From positions 22,764 through 86,763 of the forward strand of contig JAAMXY010000009.1 in the NCBI GenBank assembly GCA_019677205.1: a stretch of DNA of 64,000 bases, in the 5' to 3' direction. The translations under genes and the position numbers were made by a program. Under the pieces are notes generated by a model, which was not told the DNA's origin, searched no databases, and was given only the letters and a program-made list of their open reading frames with translations. This document shows, piece by piece, positions 9,107 through 19,614 of this stretch (the stretch's first letter is position 1; every line of letters begins with the position of its first letter). Origin of the DNA: Pinguiococcus pyrenoidosus. Its lineage: Eukaryota; Sar; Pinguiophyceae; Pinguiochrysidales; Pinguiochrysidaceae.

Positions 9107-10276
9107 CTAGTACTGCAGAAGCTCGGGCGCTTGCTCCTCGAGGAACGCCTGCGTCTTGGTGACTCGGTCTGTCCACTCGTCCAAGCGGGACACCATCTGC
9201 TTCAGCTGACCGACCTCCAGGACCCGTGGTTGCAGCCACGAGATCTCCACCACGCCTTCCAGCTCATCTATGACTCCCTTCACGAGCTTCAAGCTCATGG
9301 CGCGCATGATCAGCCACTCCACCTGCTCGTAGGCGAGGCGCGTCCGGTCCGCAATCTCCTTGAAGGGGATGCTCCTCTCGTGAGCAGGCTTGCGGAAGAT
9401 GAGGTCCATGAAGGCCAGCAGCGCGATCTTCTCCTTGACGAACTCGATCCTCGCCGTGATGGCCGGCTGCTCCTGGATCGCGGAGTTGTGCTCGTCCATC
9501 AGCGCCCCGAAGCCGTCGATATCCCCGTCGTGGAAGACGCGCATCATCTTGCTCAGCCACGCGTTGGGCGTGCCCTCCAGCGCAGACAAGATGGGCGTCG
9601 CGAGCACCTCCCCAAAGTTGTAGATGCCGCTGCCCGTGATGGCCGCGAGGCTGAGGTCCGTCGCGAGCGTGTACTGCTCTTCATGCGGCAGCTCCTCCGT
9701 CGGCGTGAACACGAGGAAGAGCAGCGCATCCCGGTAGAAGCTCTCCGGCGGGCCCACGAGCTTGTAGTACGTGCTGCTCAGGCGGTAGAAGATGCTGGGC
9801 ACCGTGGTATCATCCGCGCTCAGACTCTCCACCTCGGGCCGCTGCTCCTTGATGATCTGAAGCGCCGCTTCCTGGTCGCCCTCGTTCTGATTGCCCAGGC
9901 GGAAGAGGCCCAGAGCGCACTCCAAAAAGATGGACGCCTCCTTGCCCAGGCGCGCCTTCTTCTCCAGTGTGGCGCTGATGAGAGCGATGGCATCCGGCGT
10001 CTCCGAGTGCAGCTTGCAAATCTCCGTCAGGATCTGCGCGAACCGCAGCTGGTTCATGCGGCCTTCGAACTCATGGACGAAGTGCTCATAGAGCTGCACT
10101 TTATTTTCGCCCCGAGTGGTGTCCGAGTCGCGCACGAAGCTGTCCACTTCGTCCGTCAGCTGGTGCCACAGCTTGCCGCTGTAGAGCTTTTGCATGGCCT
10201 CATACTGGGGAGCGAGCTCCGGGAAATCGTTCGCCTGGGCACTCAGAAAAGCGCTCACGCGGCTGCTAGCAGACAT
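9107..10276 (-). CDS. PSMD13: 26S proteasome regulatory subunit Rpn9/PSMD13
   Basis: Single exon, 389 residues, near the family length (~376). KLWHQLTDEVDSFV, LYEHFVHEFEGRMNQLRF, FYRDALLFL, GSGIYNFGEVLATPIL and the C-terminal PCI/winged-helix block (IPFKEIADRTRLAYEQVEWLIMRAMSLKLVKGVIDE followed by WLQPRVL) match PSMD13 throughout. It is a non-ATPase lid subunit needed to assemble the 19S particle. The start at 10276 (MSASSRV) is the natural ATG. It diverges from the CPPED1-like gene across a spacer that contains an AT-rich island. Confidence 0.96.
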   Translation of the reverse strand: MSASSRVSAFLSAQANDFPELAPQYEAMQKLYSGKLWHQLTDEVDSFVRDSDTTRGENKVQLYEHFVHEFEGRMNQLRFAQILTEICKLHSETPDAIALISATLEKKARLGKEASIFLECALGLFRLGNQNEGDQEAALQIIKEQRPEVESLSADDTTVPSIFYRLSSTYYKLVGPPESFYRDALLFLVFTPTEELPHEEQYTLATDLSLAAITGSGIYNFGEVLATPILSALEGTPNAWLSKMMRVFHDGDIDGFGALMDEHNSAIQEQPAITARIEFVKEKIALLAFMDLIFRKPAHERSIPFKEIADRTRLAYEQVEWLIMRAMSLKLVKGVIDELEGVVEISWLQPRVLEVGQLKQMVSRLDEWTDRVTKTQAFLEEQAPELLQY

Positions 10277-11011
10277 GGTCGCACGCCCAAACTCGCGCTC
10301 TGCCCTGTGGCGTCAAGGCGCACAACGGCAGAAATCTTCGAATATCATCCAAAAGTGCCTCAAATTGAAATGGTTTTTGATTCATTTTTTGGGCTAAAGT
10401 TTGGAACTTTCATATCACTATAAACGTATAATGTGGAATATAAGATGTATACTTAATTTATTGAAAATATATTTGATTTATAATATTATTGTGTCTCGGA
10501 ATAAATAAATATTTAAAGTTTATATTTTTATTTCAAAACTAGCAGGGTCCGGGGATGCCGCAAGTCGGCCAAGTCCGGAATCTGGAATGGCTTTCCGTGT
10601 GTTGCAACGTTGAAACTGTTCTCTGCGGAGTTCTGAACTCTCGTTTCTGTCCATTCACTTGAGGGTCCGTCCCAAGTTCCTTAAGCCCTCCTGACAGCCT
10701 CCATCCGAGCACAAAAGGCCACCGAGACGTCTGTAGTCGTCGCGCAAGCTCTGGTTCCGTTGTCGACCGGATGTGGTTGCTGGGCGGTGTCCCTCTCACG
10801 CGGTAGGACATACGCATGAGTGGCGCTGGGCCCTGGAAACGAGCCCGCAATGGCGGCTTCCCAGGGCTCTGTCAGGCGGAGCAAGGCAGCTGGGAGGGAA
10901 GGTGCGTGATGGGTGGCGGTGGTTTATGTAAATATACATAGAACTTCAACGATGGGAGGACTGCTTCAATCTTCAGTGAAGTTGACTTGTGTCTCAAGCT
11001 GATGTGTGTCC
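10277..11011. other. Divergent spacer PSMD13/CPPED1 with AT-rich island
   Basis: About 735 bases. Bases ~10365-10540 are strongly AT-rich with runs such as aataaataaatattt; the rest is GC-rich with only short chance frames. No tRNA or repeat array was recognised. It is likely to hold promoters for both flanking genes. Confidence 0.5.
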
Positions 11012-12088
11012 ATGGGTCCCAGATTTCGCTTTGTGCAAATGGCAGACACCCAGCTGGGCCTCACGGCCACTGTGAAGGCGGCCCAGTGGCTGCGGTGCCT
11101 GATCTCCTCGCTCACCTGCGGCCTGTGGAAGCCTCCCATTCTGCGGGATCTGACTGCCCCTGGAAGCACCAGGGCCAGCGTGGCGCGGCAGGAGGAGGAC
11201 TTCATGCACCGCTGCGTGCAGTGCGTGAACGAGATGGAACCGCGGCCGGCCTTCGTGTGCGTGTGCGGAGACCTGGTGAATGCGATGCCCAATCGGACGC
11301 CCGCGGAGGCGGCGCTGCAGGAGGAGCAGGCGGCGCGGTACAAGGTCATCATGAGCGGCATCGATCCCCGCATTCCGCTGGTGTGCGTCTGCGGCAACCA
11401 CGACATCGGGGATCGGCCGGACGCCGCCTCCATCCAGCTCTACAAGGCCCGGTTCGGAGACGACTACTTCAGCTTCTGGGTGGGCGGCTGCAAGTTCCTC
11501 GTCATCAACTCCCAGCTGTACAAAGATGCAACGCTTTGCGCGGGACTCGCGGCGGAGCAAGATGCGTGGCTGGACGAGCAGCTCGAGGCCCCGGACACCC
11601 GCCAGGCGGTGCACGTCGTCGTGCTCAGCCACATCCCACCGTACATTTACAGCGGGAGCGAGCCTTCGGCGTACTTCAATTTCACGCGGGAAGTGCGGCA
11701 GAACCTTCTCTCCCGCATGGCGCGCGGGAGGGTGAAGCTCTGGCTCTGCGGCCACTTCCACGCAAACGCGGGGGGCGTGGTCTCCGTCCCGGTGGAGGCC
11801 GAAGATGGGAGCACCATCGACTGGCAGATCGAAGTCGTGGTAACAGGGGCCGTTGGTGCGATGATCGAGCGTCGCGATGGGGCGACGCTTCCGGAGCTGG
11901 TTGGGCTAGAAGGGATGGAGGCCTTGAAATTAGACGCTAGAAGCTCGGGCATGCGAGTTCTTGAAGTGGCCAAGGGGAGCATCCGCCACAGCTGGCACTC
12001 TATCGAGGAACTGGAGAGCACGGTGGTGGCCAGCAATCATGTCGTAGAGGCCGAGGTGGTGGCGCAGCCCCTTCTAGAGAAGCATTGA
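11012..12088 (+). CDS. CPPED1: Calcineurin-like metallophosphoesterase, CPPED1/CSTP1 family
   Basis: Single exon, 358 residues. All metal-ligand motifs of the calcineurin-like fold are visible in order: QMADTQLG, CGDLVN, CGNHDIG, LSHIPP and CGHFHANAGG. The spacing and the sequence around FVQMADTQLG and HANAGG match CPPED1 (complete S-transactivated protein 1), a cytosolic Ser/Thr phosphatase that acts on Akt in animals; the substrate in an alga is unknown. The ATG at 11012 (MGPRFRF) puts the first motif about 10 residues in, as in the family. It converges with the TMEM161-like gene. Confidence 0.9.
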   Translation: MGPRFRFVQMADTQLGLTATVKAAQWLRCLISSLTCGLWKPPILRDLTAPGSTRASVARQEEDFMHRCVQCVNEMEPRPAFVCVCGDLVNAMPNRTPAEAALQEEQAARYKVIMSGIDPRIPLVCVCGNHDIGDRPDAASIQLYKARFGDDYFSFWVGGCKFLVINSQLYKDATLCAGLAAEQDAWLDEQLEAPDTRQAVHVVVLSHIPPYIYSGSEPSAYFNFTREVRQNLLSRMARGRVKLWLCGHFHANAGGVVSVPVEAEDGSTIDWQIEVVVTGAVGAMIERRDGATLPELVGLEGMEALKLDARSSGMRVLEVAKGSIRHSWHSIEELESTVVASNHVVEAEVVAQPLLEKH

Positions 12089-12249
12089 CACGGGGTGGCG
12101 CGCTCCAAGAGGAACGAAGGTCAGGCGCAAAGAGCTGCTCGCCTCGGCCGTCCGGAGATGGTTTGCTCAAGGAAGCATGGACGGAAGCGCGAGGACAGAG
12201 AAGCATCACCAAAACTCGATTCCATAGTGCGGGTTGAAGCGAGCGCGTC

Positions 12250-14331
12250 CTAGGACTTCTTCGTCTTGAGGCACGAGCGGTCTGGCAACGAGGCCTCTCG
12301 CTGATTTGGCCGCGCCAGTTCCTCCTCTTCTTTTCGTTTGGCGCGCAGCTGGTAGACGATCGCCGTGAGGTAGAAGAGGAGCCAGCTTCCATGGCACCAC
12401 TGCAGCAGGAAGCGCAGGGGCGCCTCCACGGACCCCGGAGACACGATGAGGCGGCTGCTCACCGACCGCAAAAAACTCGGGATGTCGTCGGCCGTGTTGT
12501 TGTTCGCGAAGACCTGAGCCCAAAGATCGGTCAGCATCCAGCGGGAAAACATAAGCCCCCCACTGAAACGCACCGCAGATGCATCGCAGCGGTTGAAGGT
12601 TTTGCGTGGGCCCTTACCTGGTGCAGCGAGACGTCCTCCTCTTGGAAGGTATCCTCCGGCATGCCTGGAATGGCGGATCCGGGGATCCCGTACGCACCGG
12701 CGGCGTACAGCGAGTCGTAGGACAGTCGCTTGCGATACTCCGGGAGCTCGTGATGCATCCCATACTGGCGAAGCCTTTCGCGTAGATCTGCACAGATTCC
12801 GGGCGGCACGCTGAGCAGTGCCGGCAAGGTGCCGGTCTCGTTCGCGTGGACAATGGCGTGCTGTCCGACGCTATGGCTCTGCAGCACCAGCGCCAACATT
12901 ATCAAGGGGAGGCAGACAAACTGCACGGCGGTGTGCGGGATGGAAGACAGGCGGATGAGGAAATGCCTCTTCACCACCTGCATCTCGATGTGCTCGTCCC
13001 GCAGCAGCGCCCTCGCGGACTTGACCACCCCGATCAGGAAGCTCTGCACGTGAATGCGCATGGACGCAAGGCGGACGGCCATGGCGACCAGGAGGAAGCA
13101 ATCGCACAGGACGCGCCAGCGCTCTGGGCGGTACCAGCTCGTCTCGCCAAACAGCTGAGCCGAGGGGACGAAGGGGATCATCGGCAGCATGCACGCGAAG
13201 AGCAGGTCGGTGACCACGCTCAGGCGCTGCAGCAACGGAGCAGCCCGACAGATGTCCCAGAAGGTACTTCCGAAGCGCATCGCGGGCAGGACCACGGCCA
13301 TGGCGACGAAGGCGCACACAAGCGCTAGCACGAAGGGAAGCAGCGACTCAAGGACGGCGGGGGCGCTCTCCGTCGCAAACGCCCGCGTCAAGCCGAAGGG
13401 CGGCGGCTGTTCCGAGTAGGCCTCCACCACCCATAGGCTCATGTACTCGGCGAAGCGCTGCGTCAGTTCCTCCGCCGCGCCACGCATGCTATGCCCCGTG
13501 AAGCTGAACGCCGCCAAGGTCCTGTCCTCATCCTCGTGTCCATCCTGGCCTCGCATGGCAACGAGCCGGTCGGCGCCCTGGATTCCCAACGCCACAAGGA
13601 ACGCCACGACGAACACGAGCATGGTCAGCCTGGCCTCCGCCCCGAAGCCCTGCTTGAAGAGAATGTTGACCGCTGCAAGCAGCGCGTGGAACGCGACCAC
13701 CACCACCGTCATCGGCAGAAAGCGCACTGCAAGGAAGCGCGGCCGCCCGGGCTCGTCATCAAGGCAGTGGTAGGCAAAGCTGTAGGCCTAAGCGTTGAAG
13801 GGCAAGAAGCCTTAGCCTTTCCTCAGTCCCTGCAGCCAGTTTTCTGTCCATCTCCATCTCCATCTCTTTCTGCCCTGTCCTAGATCCAAAGCTCAAGATC
13901 TGCATCTCTCTCTTTCTGCCCTGTCCTAGCCCCAAAGCTCAACACCAACATCTCTCTCTTTCTGCCCTGTCCTGGCCCCAAAGCTCAACACCAACACGCA
14001 CCCTGGCAACGCAAGCGGAGATCGTGAAGAGCACGAGATGACTAAACGCATCGAAGAAGGGCAGCTCCAGCAGAGCTCCCGTGCGAATGACGTCCGTCCG
14101 AAGTTGCAGTCTCTCCAGGCGTTGTTCCGCAGTCAAGCGCGCAGACTTGGACGGTCTCTTCTGGCGCTTGTGAACTGGTCTGCGCAGTGACGCCAGCAGC
14201 ACATCGTTGGGGGCAGGGAAGAAGTGGATGCCGTTCAGACACTGGTGCGGCACTTGCAGACTGGCGCCGATGCTCACGAACACATACACCAGCAGCACCA
14301 CGCCGATGTCCTCCAGATGGAACAGCGCCAT
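12250..14331 (-). CDS. TMEM161: Multi-pass membrane protein, TMEM161 family
   Basis: Three exons: 14331-14002, 13787-12618 and 12513-12250, both joins in phase 0, giving 587 residues (vertebrate TMEM161A/B about 480). Introns are 214 and 104 bases with donors GTGCGT and GTAAGG; the second ends CTGACC...GGGCTCAG, a good branch site and acceptor. About eight hydrophobic segments are present. Family blocks include VVLPAMRFGSTFW, LLFACMLPMIPFV, LFGETSWYRPERWRVLCDCFLLVAMAVRLASMRIHVQSFL (~290-330) and a C-terminal segment near WLLFYLTAIVYQL followed by a basic tail. TMEM161B affects membrane excitability in animals; the molecular function is unknown. The start at 14331 (MALFHLED) is the first ATG in frame. 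Intron 1 holds a 46-bp tandem repeat. It diverges from MSH2. Confidence 0.8.
13861..13994. repeat. 46-bp minisatellite (3 copies) inside TMEM161 intron 1
   Basis: Copies at 13861-13902 (divergent, 42 bases), 13903-13948 and 13949-13994 (nearly identical, 46 bases each). The unit starts catctctctctttctgccc. The array fills most of the intron, and on the gene's strand it is GA-rich. Confidence 0.9.
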
Positions 14332-14706
14332 CCTCAAAGGCGCAAGCAGCTGGTGGCCGATGGCGTTCAACGACTCCTCATCATACTCACACGGTATCTC
14401 TCTGTGGCTCTCTCTGCCTCTCGCAGTCTTGGCGCCAAGTTGAGTCTGTAACTTTAGATATTACAATGCTAACACTGATTTAGCATACCATCATAAGAAG
14501 ATTCAAAACACATTTCCAAGAAGATCCCACCACACCCGATGCTCCGTCTGTCACGCCCGCGGGACTTCCCGCGCAATTCAGTTCAAACCTTTGAGTTGGG
14601 GGCGTCCAACGCACGTCACATCTGGCCCCCGGAAAAGAAAGGCCCCAACCCTTTGGCGGAGGGCTGAAGAGCAGCAGCAGCAGCAGCGCAGCGTTGGGGA
14701 CTGAGA
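14332..14706. other. Divergent spacer TMEM161/MSH2
   Basis: 375 bases between two start codons, so a shared promoter region. A short AT-rich stretch lies at ~14445-14515 and a (gca)n run at 14673-14690 just upstream of the MSH2 start. No gene was seen. Confidence 0.5.
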
Positions 14707-16986
14707 ATGGAGGACTTGGGATCGGAGAGCAGTGGCGCCCTGGTGGCGCAGATGACGTTGGACGTGAAAACGAAGCAGCAGCAGCGGCATGTGATCGTGG
14801 CGGCGCGCGTTCCCCGCCCAGACGCTTTCGATGGCCGCGTGTGGGCTCTCAAGACCTATTCCTTCCTGGACAGCGCGGAGTTTGGGCATCTGGACTCGCT
14901 CTTGGTGAACTTGGCGCCGGAGGTCTGCCTGGTCTCCGGCCTGGGCGGCGCGAGGACCACCTCCAGCGATGCGTTCAAGATCGAGAAGCTGCTGGAGAAG
15001 CGCGGCATTCAGCTTCGCAACGTGCAGAAGTCCGCGTTCACCAGAGAGGGCCTAGAAGACGACCTGCGGCGCCTCACTGGCGACGCGCACCGAGACTTCT
15101 CCAGCTTGGGGGATCGGCCGCTCGCTGGCATTGCGTGCCTCGTCAACGAGCTTCGCATCGTGGAGGAGGTCGACCTGTGTGAGGCCGGCGAGGCATCCGG
15201 AGACCTGGGCGCCAATCTGGCGCGTCCTGGCGCGGAGAAGGCGACCTGCGGCGGCGAGGGCAGCTACGTGATCGAGGCGGGCAGGCTGGAGGGATTGATG
15301 CGACTGGACTCGGCGGCGGCCGAGGCGGTGAATCTGCTGCCGGAGGTGGATCACCCAAGCGCGCATGGCTCCTTGCTGGGCATCCTGGATCACTGCAAAA
15401 CGAGAATGGGGAAGCGGCTCCTCGAGCGCTGGCTGAGGCAGCCCCTCGTGGATGTGCGGGCCATCGAGGATCGTCTGAGCTTGACGGAGGTCTTTGTGAA
15501 GGACCCCGTCCTCTGCGACGCCCTGCGGGACGGACCGCTGAGGGGGTGCCCGGATCTAGAATTGCTAGGAAGCCGCATACGCAACAGGCGCGGCGGCCTC
15601 GTCGAGCTGTTCAAGCTCTACACCTTCTGCCAGGCTGGCCTGCCGGCCTTGCTCGACTGCCTGTCGAATGCTGAGACCCAAGTCGACGCAGTGGTAGAGC
15701 AGTTTCTGGAGCCCTTGCGAGGCCTTCAGAACGAGCTCCGGATGTATCAGAAGCTCATCGAGCACGTCGTCGACATGGACAACCTGCCGGAGCTTCGCGT
15801 CAATCCCAGGTTCAATCCGGCCCTGGCCGATTTGAAGGAGAGCCTCGACCGAGTGGCAGGCGAGGCCGAGGCAGCGTACGCCGAGGTCCAGCAGGAGTTC
15901 CCGGGCCTGAACATCAGGTTCGAGAGCTCGAAGGAGCACGGCTTCATCTTCCGCCTGCCGGGAGCCAAGGACCAGGCCGACCTCCGACGGGCAAAGGGCA
16001 GGGTGCAGATCGTGCAGCACCTGAAGAATGGCACCTACTTCACGACGCCTACGCTGAAGCAGGCTGCCAGGGAGTGGATGGACGTCTCGCGCGAGTACGA
16101 CGAGGCGCAGACCGACCTGGTCCACTCTGCCTTGGAGACGGCCGCCACCTACCTGCCCCTCGTGGAACAGGCGCGGGCCGTCCTCTCGAAGATGGACGTG
16201 CTTCTGAGCTTTGCGGTTGCCGCGCAGGCTGCGCCGCGTCCGTACGTGAGGCCCGAGTTTCAGCTCGGCAGCGACGACAACAGCGGCGGGTATTGCGTCC
16301 GAGAGGCGCGCCATCCGTGTGTTGAGTTCATGGACGACGTCGAGTTCATTGCCAACGACTACGTGCTTGACCGCCAGGAGAGCCGCTTTCACATCATCAC
16401 TGGGCCGAACATGGGCGGCAAGTCGACGTACATCCGCGCGCTGGGATGCATCTCCGTCATGGCGCAGATCGGCAGCTTCGTGCCCTGCTCCGAGGCGAAA
16501 CTCCCCGTGCTGGACGCGGTGCTGGCAAGGGTGGGCGCCAGTGATGCCCAGCAACGGGGCATCTCCACGTTCATGGCGGAAATGCTGGACGCGAGCGGCA
16601 TCCTGGGAAGCGCCACGGAGCACTCGCTTGTGCTGATCGACGAGCTGGGCCGCGGGACGTCGACCATGGACGGCTTCGGCTTGGCGTGGGCCATCTCCGA
16701 CCACATCCTCAAGACGAACAAGTCGTTCTGCCTTTTCGCCACGCACTTCCACGAGGTGACGGCGCTGGACGCAGAGCCCGGCGTGGTGAATCGCCACGTG
16801 GCTGCTAGCGTGCTGGAGGACAAGGACATCACGTTCCTGTACGAAGTCCGCGATGGGCCATGTCTGGAGTCCTACGGCGTGCACTGCGCAGCTCTGGCCG
16901 GGATGCCGGCGAAGGTGGTGGCCCGCGCTCGCGAGAAGGCCGAGGAGCTGGAGCACCTGCCCAAGCGGAGGAAGCTCGCGCAGTAG
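14707..16986 (+). CDS. MSH2: DNA mismatch repair ATPase MSH2, short form
   Basis: Single exon, 759 residues against ~930 in most MSH2. It begins in connector domain II (SFLDSAEFGHLDSLLV); the N-terminal mismatch-contact domain I is absent. Levers and clamp follow (LDHCKTRMGKRLLERWLRQPL, VVDMDNLPELRVNPRFNP). The ATPase has Walker A TGPNMGGKSTYIR, the MSH2 block MAQIGSFVPCSEA, STFMAEMLDASGIL, Walker B LVLIDELGRGTSTMDGFGLAWAI and ATHFHEVTAL. The protein stops after ...REKAEELEHLPKRRKLAQ, lacking the usual ~90-residue C-terminal helical region. MSH2 pairs with MSH6 or MSH3 to recognise mismatches. A basic KRRK tail could serve nuclear import. No upstream frame encodes the missing domain. Ortholog identity is firm; whether the truncation is real or an annotation or assembly effect is open. 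Confidence 0.93.
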   Translation: MEDLGSESSGALVAQMTLDVKTKQQQRHVIVAARVPRPDAFDGRVWALKTYSFLDSAEFGHLDSLLVNLAPEVCLVSGLGGARTTSSDAFKIEKLLEKRGIQLRNVQKSAFTREGLEDDLRRLTGDAHRDFSSLGDRPLAGIACLVNELRIVEEVDLCEAGEASGDLGANLARPGAEKATCGGEGSYVIEAGRLEGLMRLDSAAAEAVNLLPEVDHPSAHGSLLGILDHCKTRMGKRLLERWLRQPLVDVRAIEDRLSLTEVFVKDPVLCDALRDGPLRGCPDLELLGSRIRNRRGGLVELFKLYTFCQAGLPALLDCLSNAETQVDAVVEQFLEPLRGLQNELRMYQKLIEHVVDMDNLPELRVNPRFNPALADLKESLDRVAGEAEAAYAEVQQEFPGLNIRFESSKEHGFIFRLPGAKDQADLRRAKGRVQIVQHLKNGTYFTTPTLKQAAREWMDVSREYDEAQTDLVHSALETAATYLPLVEQARAVLSKMDVLLSFAVAAQAAPRPYVRPEFQLGSDDNSGGYCVREARHPCVEFMDDVEFIANDYVLDRQESRFHIITGPNMGGKSTYIRALGCISVMAQIGSFVPCSEAKLPVLDAVLARVGASDAQQRGISTFMAEMLDASGILGSATEHSLVLIDELGRGTSTMDGFGLAWAISDHILKTNKSFCLFATHFHEVTALDAEPGVVNRHVAASVLEDKDITFLYEVRDGPCLESYGVHCAALAGMPAKVVARAREKAEELEHLPKRRKLAQ

Positions 16987-17305
16987 GGCACCAAAGCTAC
17001 AACACTCTTCTGAATACCTTAAGTCTCGAAGCGACTGCAACGTATCCTCCTACGCTTCCGTGGGTTGAAGAGACGTGCCACTGCACACAAGAGGCGCCCT
17101 TACTCTACCTAGCACAACGACAGCGCTCCGCGGCCCCCTGTGCGGTGGCTGTCAGCTACGTCACAAGTTGATGATATGTCAATGCACATGCGATCAAGCG
17201 GGAACTCCTGCTTGCAGGCAGCTTCGCGCATCTCTTCTGGCTGTTGCTCAGCCTTTTCGAATGGACAGTTCCTCACATTTTCCCACGAACTCCGCATGTG
17301 AACTT
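16987..17305. other. Convergent spacer MSH2/KAS
   Basis: 319 bases between the two stop codons, presumably both 3' UTRs. Nothing coding or repetitive was seen. Confidence 0.4.
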
Positions 17306-19614
17306 CTATGCATATTGCTTGAAGGCCACGCAAGCGTTGTGACCACCGAAGCCTGCCACAGCCGTGTTAGAGGTGCGAACGGCAGGCAGGGGCCACGAAA
17401 GCCAAAACAGCCGCGAAGGGGTCGTACCTAGATTATCACTGAGCGCTCCCTTGATGTCCTTCGGGTCAAGCTGCTGCATTTCATTCGGCACGTAGTCCAG
17501 ATCGCAGCCGCTCTCCTCGTCGGGATTCTGAAAGTGGGTGGGCCCAAGTCAGGAAGAAGCCTTTGCGGCGGATCCTCCCGCGCCCTCTACGGGATATGGC
17601 TTTGCATGTCCGTACCTCAAGGTTGATCGTAGGAGGAATCTTTCCGGTCTTCATGAACTTCGCAAGAACCACGGCCTCCAGGCCGCCGGCTGCTCCAAGA
17701 GAATGCCCCACCATGCTCTGATCATGCAGAACCAAAGTCAGAGCTCTACTCGTGGTGGTGGATCGTGCAAACGCTGCAAAGCCAAGATACCGTACCTTGG
17801 TGCTGCTAATCTTTGTCTTGTACGCATGGTCCCCCAGGACCTTCTTGATCGCCATGGTCTCGAACCTGGTGATCAAGAAGCAAACGTAAGCATCTGCCGT
17901 GCTCTCTTTCTCTCTCTCTCTTTGTCTGTCTGTCTGTCTTTCTCTGCATGTGTGTTTGAGAAGTTAGGATTGGTACGTACTTGTCATTGTACGGAGTGCT
18001 CGTCTGCGTCATTGAGGTCACATGGAGGGAGAAACAGAAGTCAAACGTGATGAGCTCAGCACGGCCACCTCCACGAAGAACCATCCCCTACACAAGCGAT
18101 GGGAGAAGAAGAAGAAGATCTCCAGTTCACATGACGTACCCCATGTGCGTTGATGTACGAGACGTCTTCCGCTCCCATGTCCGCGTTGTGCATGGCGATC
18201 TCAATCGCGCGAGCGAGGCCCTTTCCCTCCGGGTGCGGGGCGGTGATGTGGTGGGCATCGCAGGTGGCGCCGTACCCAGCGAACTCGCAGTAGATCTCCG
18301 CGCCGCGCGCCTTGGCGTGCTCCTCCGTCTCGAGGATGAGCACACCGCAGCCTTCGCCCATGACGAAGCCGGCGCGGTCTTTGTCGAAGGGACGGGAAGC
18401 ACGCGCGGGATCGTCGTTGAAGGTGGTGACCATGGCCTTCATGGACGCGAAGCCAGCAAAGCAGAGCGGAGTGAGCGCCGCCTCCGAGCCACCGGCGATC
18501 ATGACGTCCGCCTCGCCGCGCTTGAGGAAGTCCAGCGCCGTGCCGAGCGCGTGGGTGCCCGTGNNNNNNNNNNNNNNNNNNNNNNNNNNNNNNNNNNNNN
18601 NNNNNNNNNNNNNNNNNNNNNNNNNNNNNNNNNNNNNNNNNNNNNNNNNNNNNNNNNNNNNNNNAATGCGGGTGGTCGGCAAGTTTCCCTGCAGTTTTCA
18701 CCAAGTCGATGCATCAGTCAAGCGCGTACCTCGATGGCGACGATGCCAGAAGCGGTGTTGGAGATGAGTGCCGGGATCAGGAAGGGAGACACGCGCTTGA
18801 GCCCCGCGCGGCCGCCGTTCTCCTCGGCAAAGCCGACGCAGCTGTCCTCGAAGAACTCCACTCCCCCGACGCCGCTGCCAATGAGCACGCCGAACTTCTC
18901 CCGTTCCAGCTTGGTCACGTCGATCTACGCAAGTCCAACGTTGGGTGTTTGAGATGCAGCATTGGGTGTTTGAAATGCAGCATTGGGATTGCTATGTAGC
19001 ATTGCGTTGGATACGCAGCACTGCGTTTGATACGCAGCATTGCGTTTGATACGCAGCATTGCGTGTGCTATGCCCCATGGCATCTGCCATTGCAACAGCG
19101 ACGACACCCACTGCAATAGCGCCTCAACCCACCTTGGCATCCTCCACGGCCATCTTGGACGCTGCCATGGCGAAGTGCGTATAACGAGCCTGCCGGCGCG
19201 CTTCCTTGGGGTGCATCCACTGCTTGATGTCGAACTCCTCGTCGTTCACCATGCTCCCCACCTGGGTTTGCAAGGGAGTGAGCTTGGCTGCATCTCCGCA
19301 GCACAGACCTCACATGTGGATCACCTGCGCTGGGAACTCGTCGGCCCATTCGGGCAACCGGTGCAAGGCGGACTTGCCTGCGCACAGGTTGTCGAAGTAC
19401 ACGTCTGCGCCCACGCCCGCGGAGCTCACCGCCCCCACGCCGGTCACCACAATCTTCTTCTCCGGCGCCGCGCTCATGCGAATGGCCCTATTGGTTGCGC
19501 GCATTGGCCGAGCGAATTCGCAGCGCGAAGCGCAGCTATACTTTACCTGCGGGCTCGCAGGCCGTGGGCCATCTGCGCGGTCAGCAGGCCGCTGAGAATC
19601 CAGTAGAAGCGCAT
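17306..19614 (-). CDS. fabF: Plastid beta-ketoacyl-ACP synthase I/II (KAS I/II, FabB/FabF type), ten exons, interrupted by assembly gap
   Basis: Condensing enzyme that elongates acyl-ACP in plastid fatty-acid synthesis. Exons on the minus strand: 19614-19547, 19487-19325, 19261-19133, 18924-18730, gap..18141, 18003-17981, 17865-17796, 17717-17616, 17527-17428 and 17352-17306. All joins keep phase except across the N gap. Start [18 protein letters not shown] is a signal peptide and [12 protein letters not shown] a transit-like stretch, so plastid import is likely. The core begins [15 protein letters not shown]. The catalytic Cys, expected just before [12 protein letters not shown], falls in the gap; the two active-site His are present in INAHG|TSTPYND and [10 protein letters not shown]. 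The end is [14 protein letters not shown] 23-base micro-exon encodes TSTPYND. Six of nine donors are GTACG. It is head-to-head with KAS III. (Exon 5 ends at 18140/18141.). Confidence 0.9.
18564..18664. other. Assembly gap (101 N) in the KAS gene
   Basis: The gap hides the acceptor of intron 4 and the start of exon 5, including the catalytic Cys region of the KAS enzyme. Any frame drawn across it is meaningless. Confidence 0.99.
18941..19070. repeat. ~20-bp imperfect tandem repeat in a KAS intron
   Basis: Repeats of gcattgcgtttgatacgca and diverged forms (gcattgggtgtttgaaat) fill most of the intron spanning 18925-19132. About six to seven copies; the right-hand copies are nearly identical, so the array has expanded recently. 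Confidence 0.85.

Noticed and set aside
6922-10540. AT-rich islands as a centromere
   Set aside because: Each is under 200 bases and they are separated by ordinary genes; algal centromeres reported as low-GC blocks are longer.
12563-12617. Shorter 55-base intron 2 for the TMEM161-like gene
   Set aside because: It puts the next exon in a frame without membrane character; the acceptor at 12514 keeps phase and gives the expected hydrophobic C terminus.
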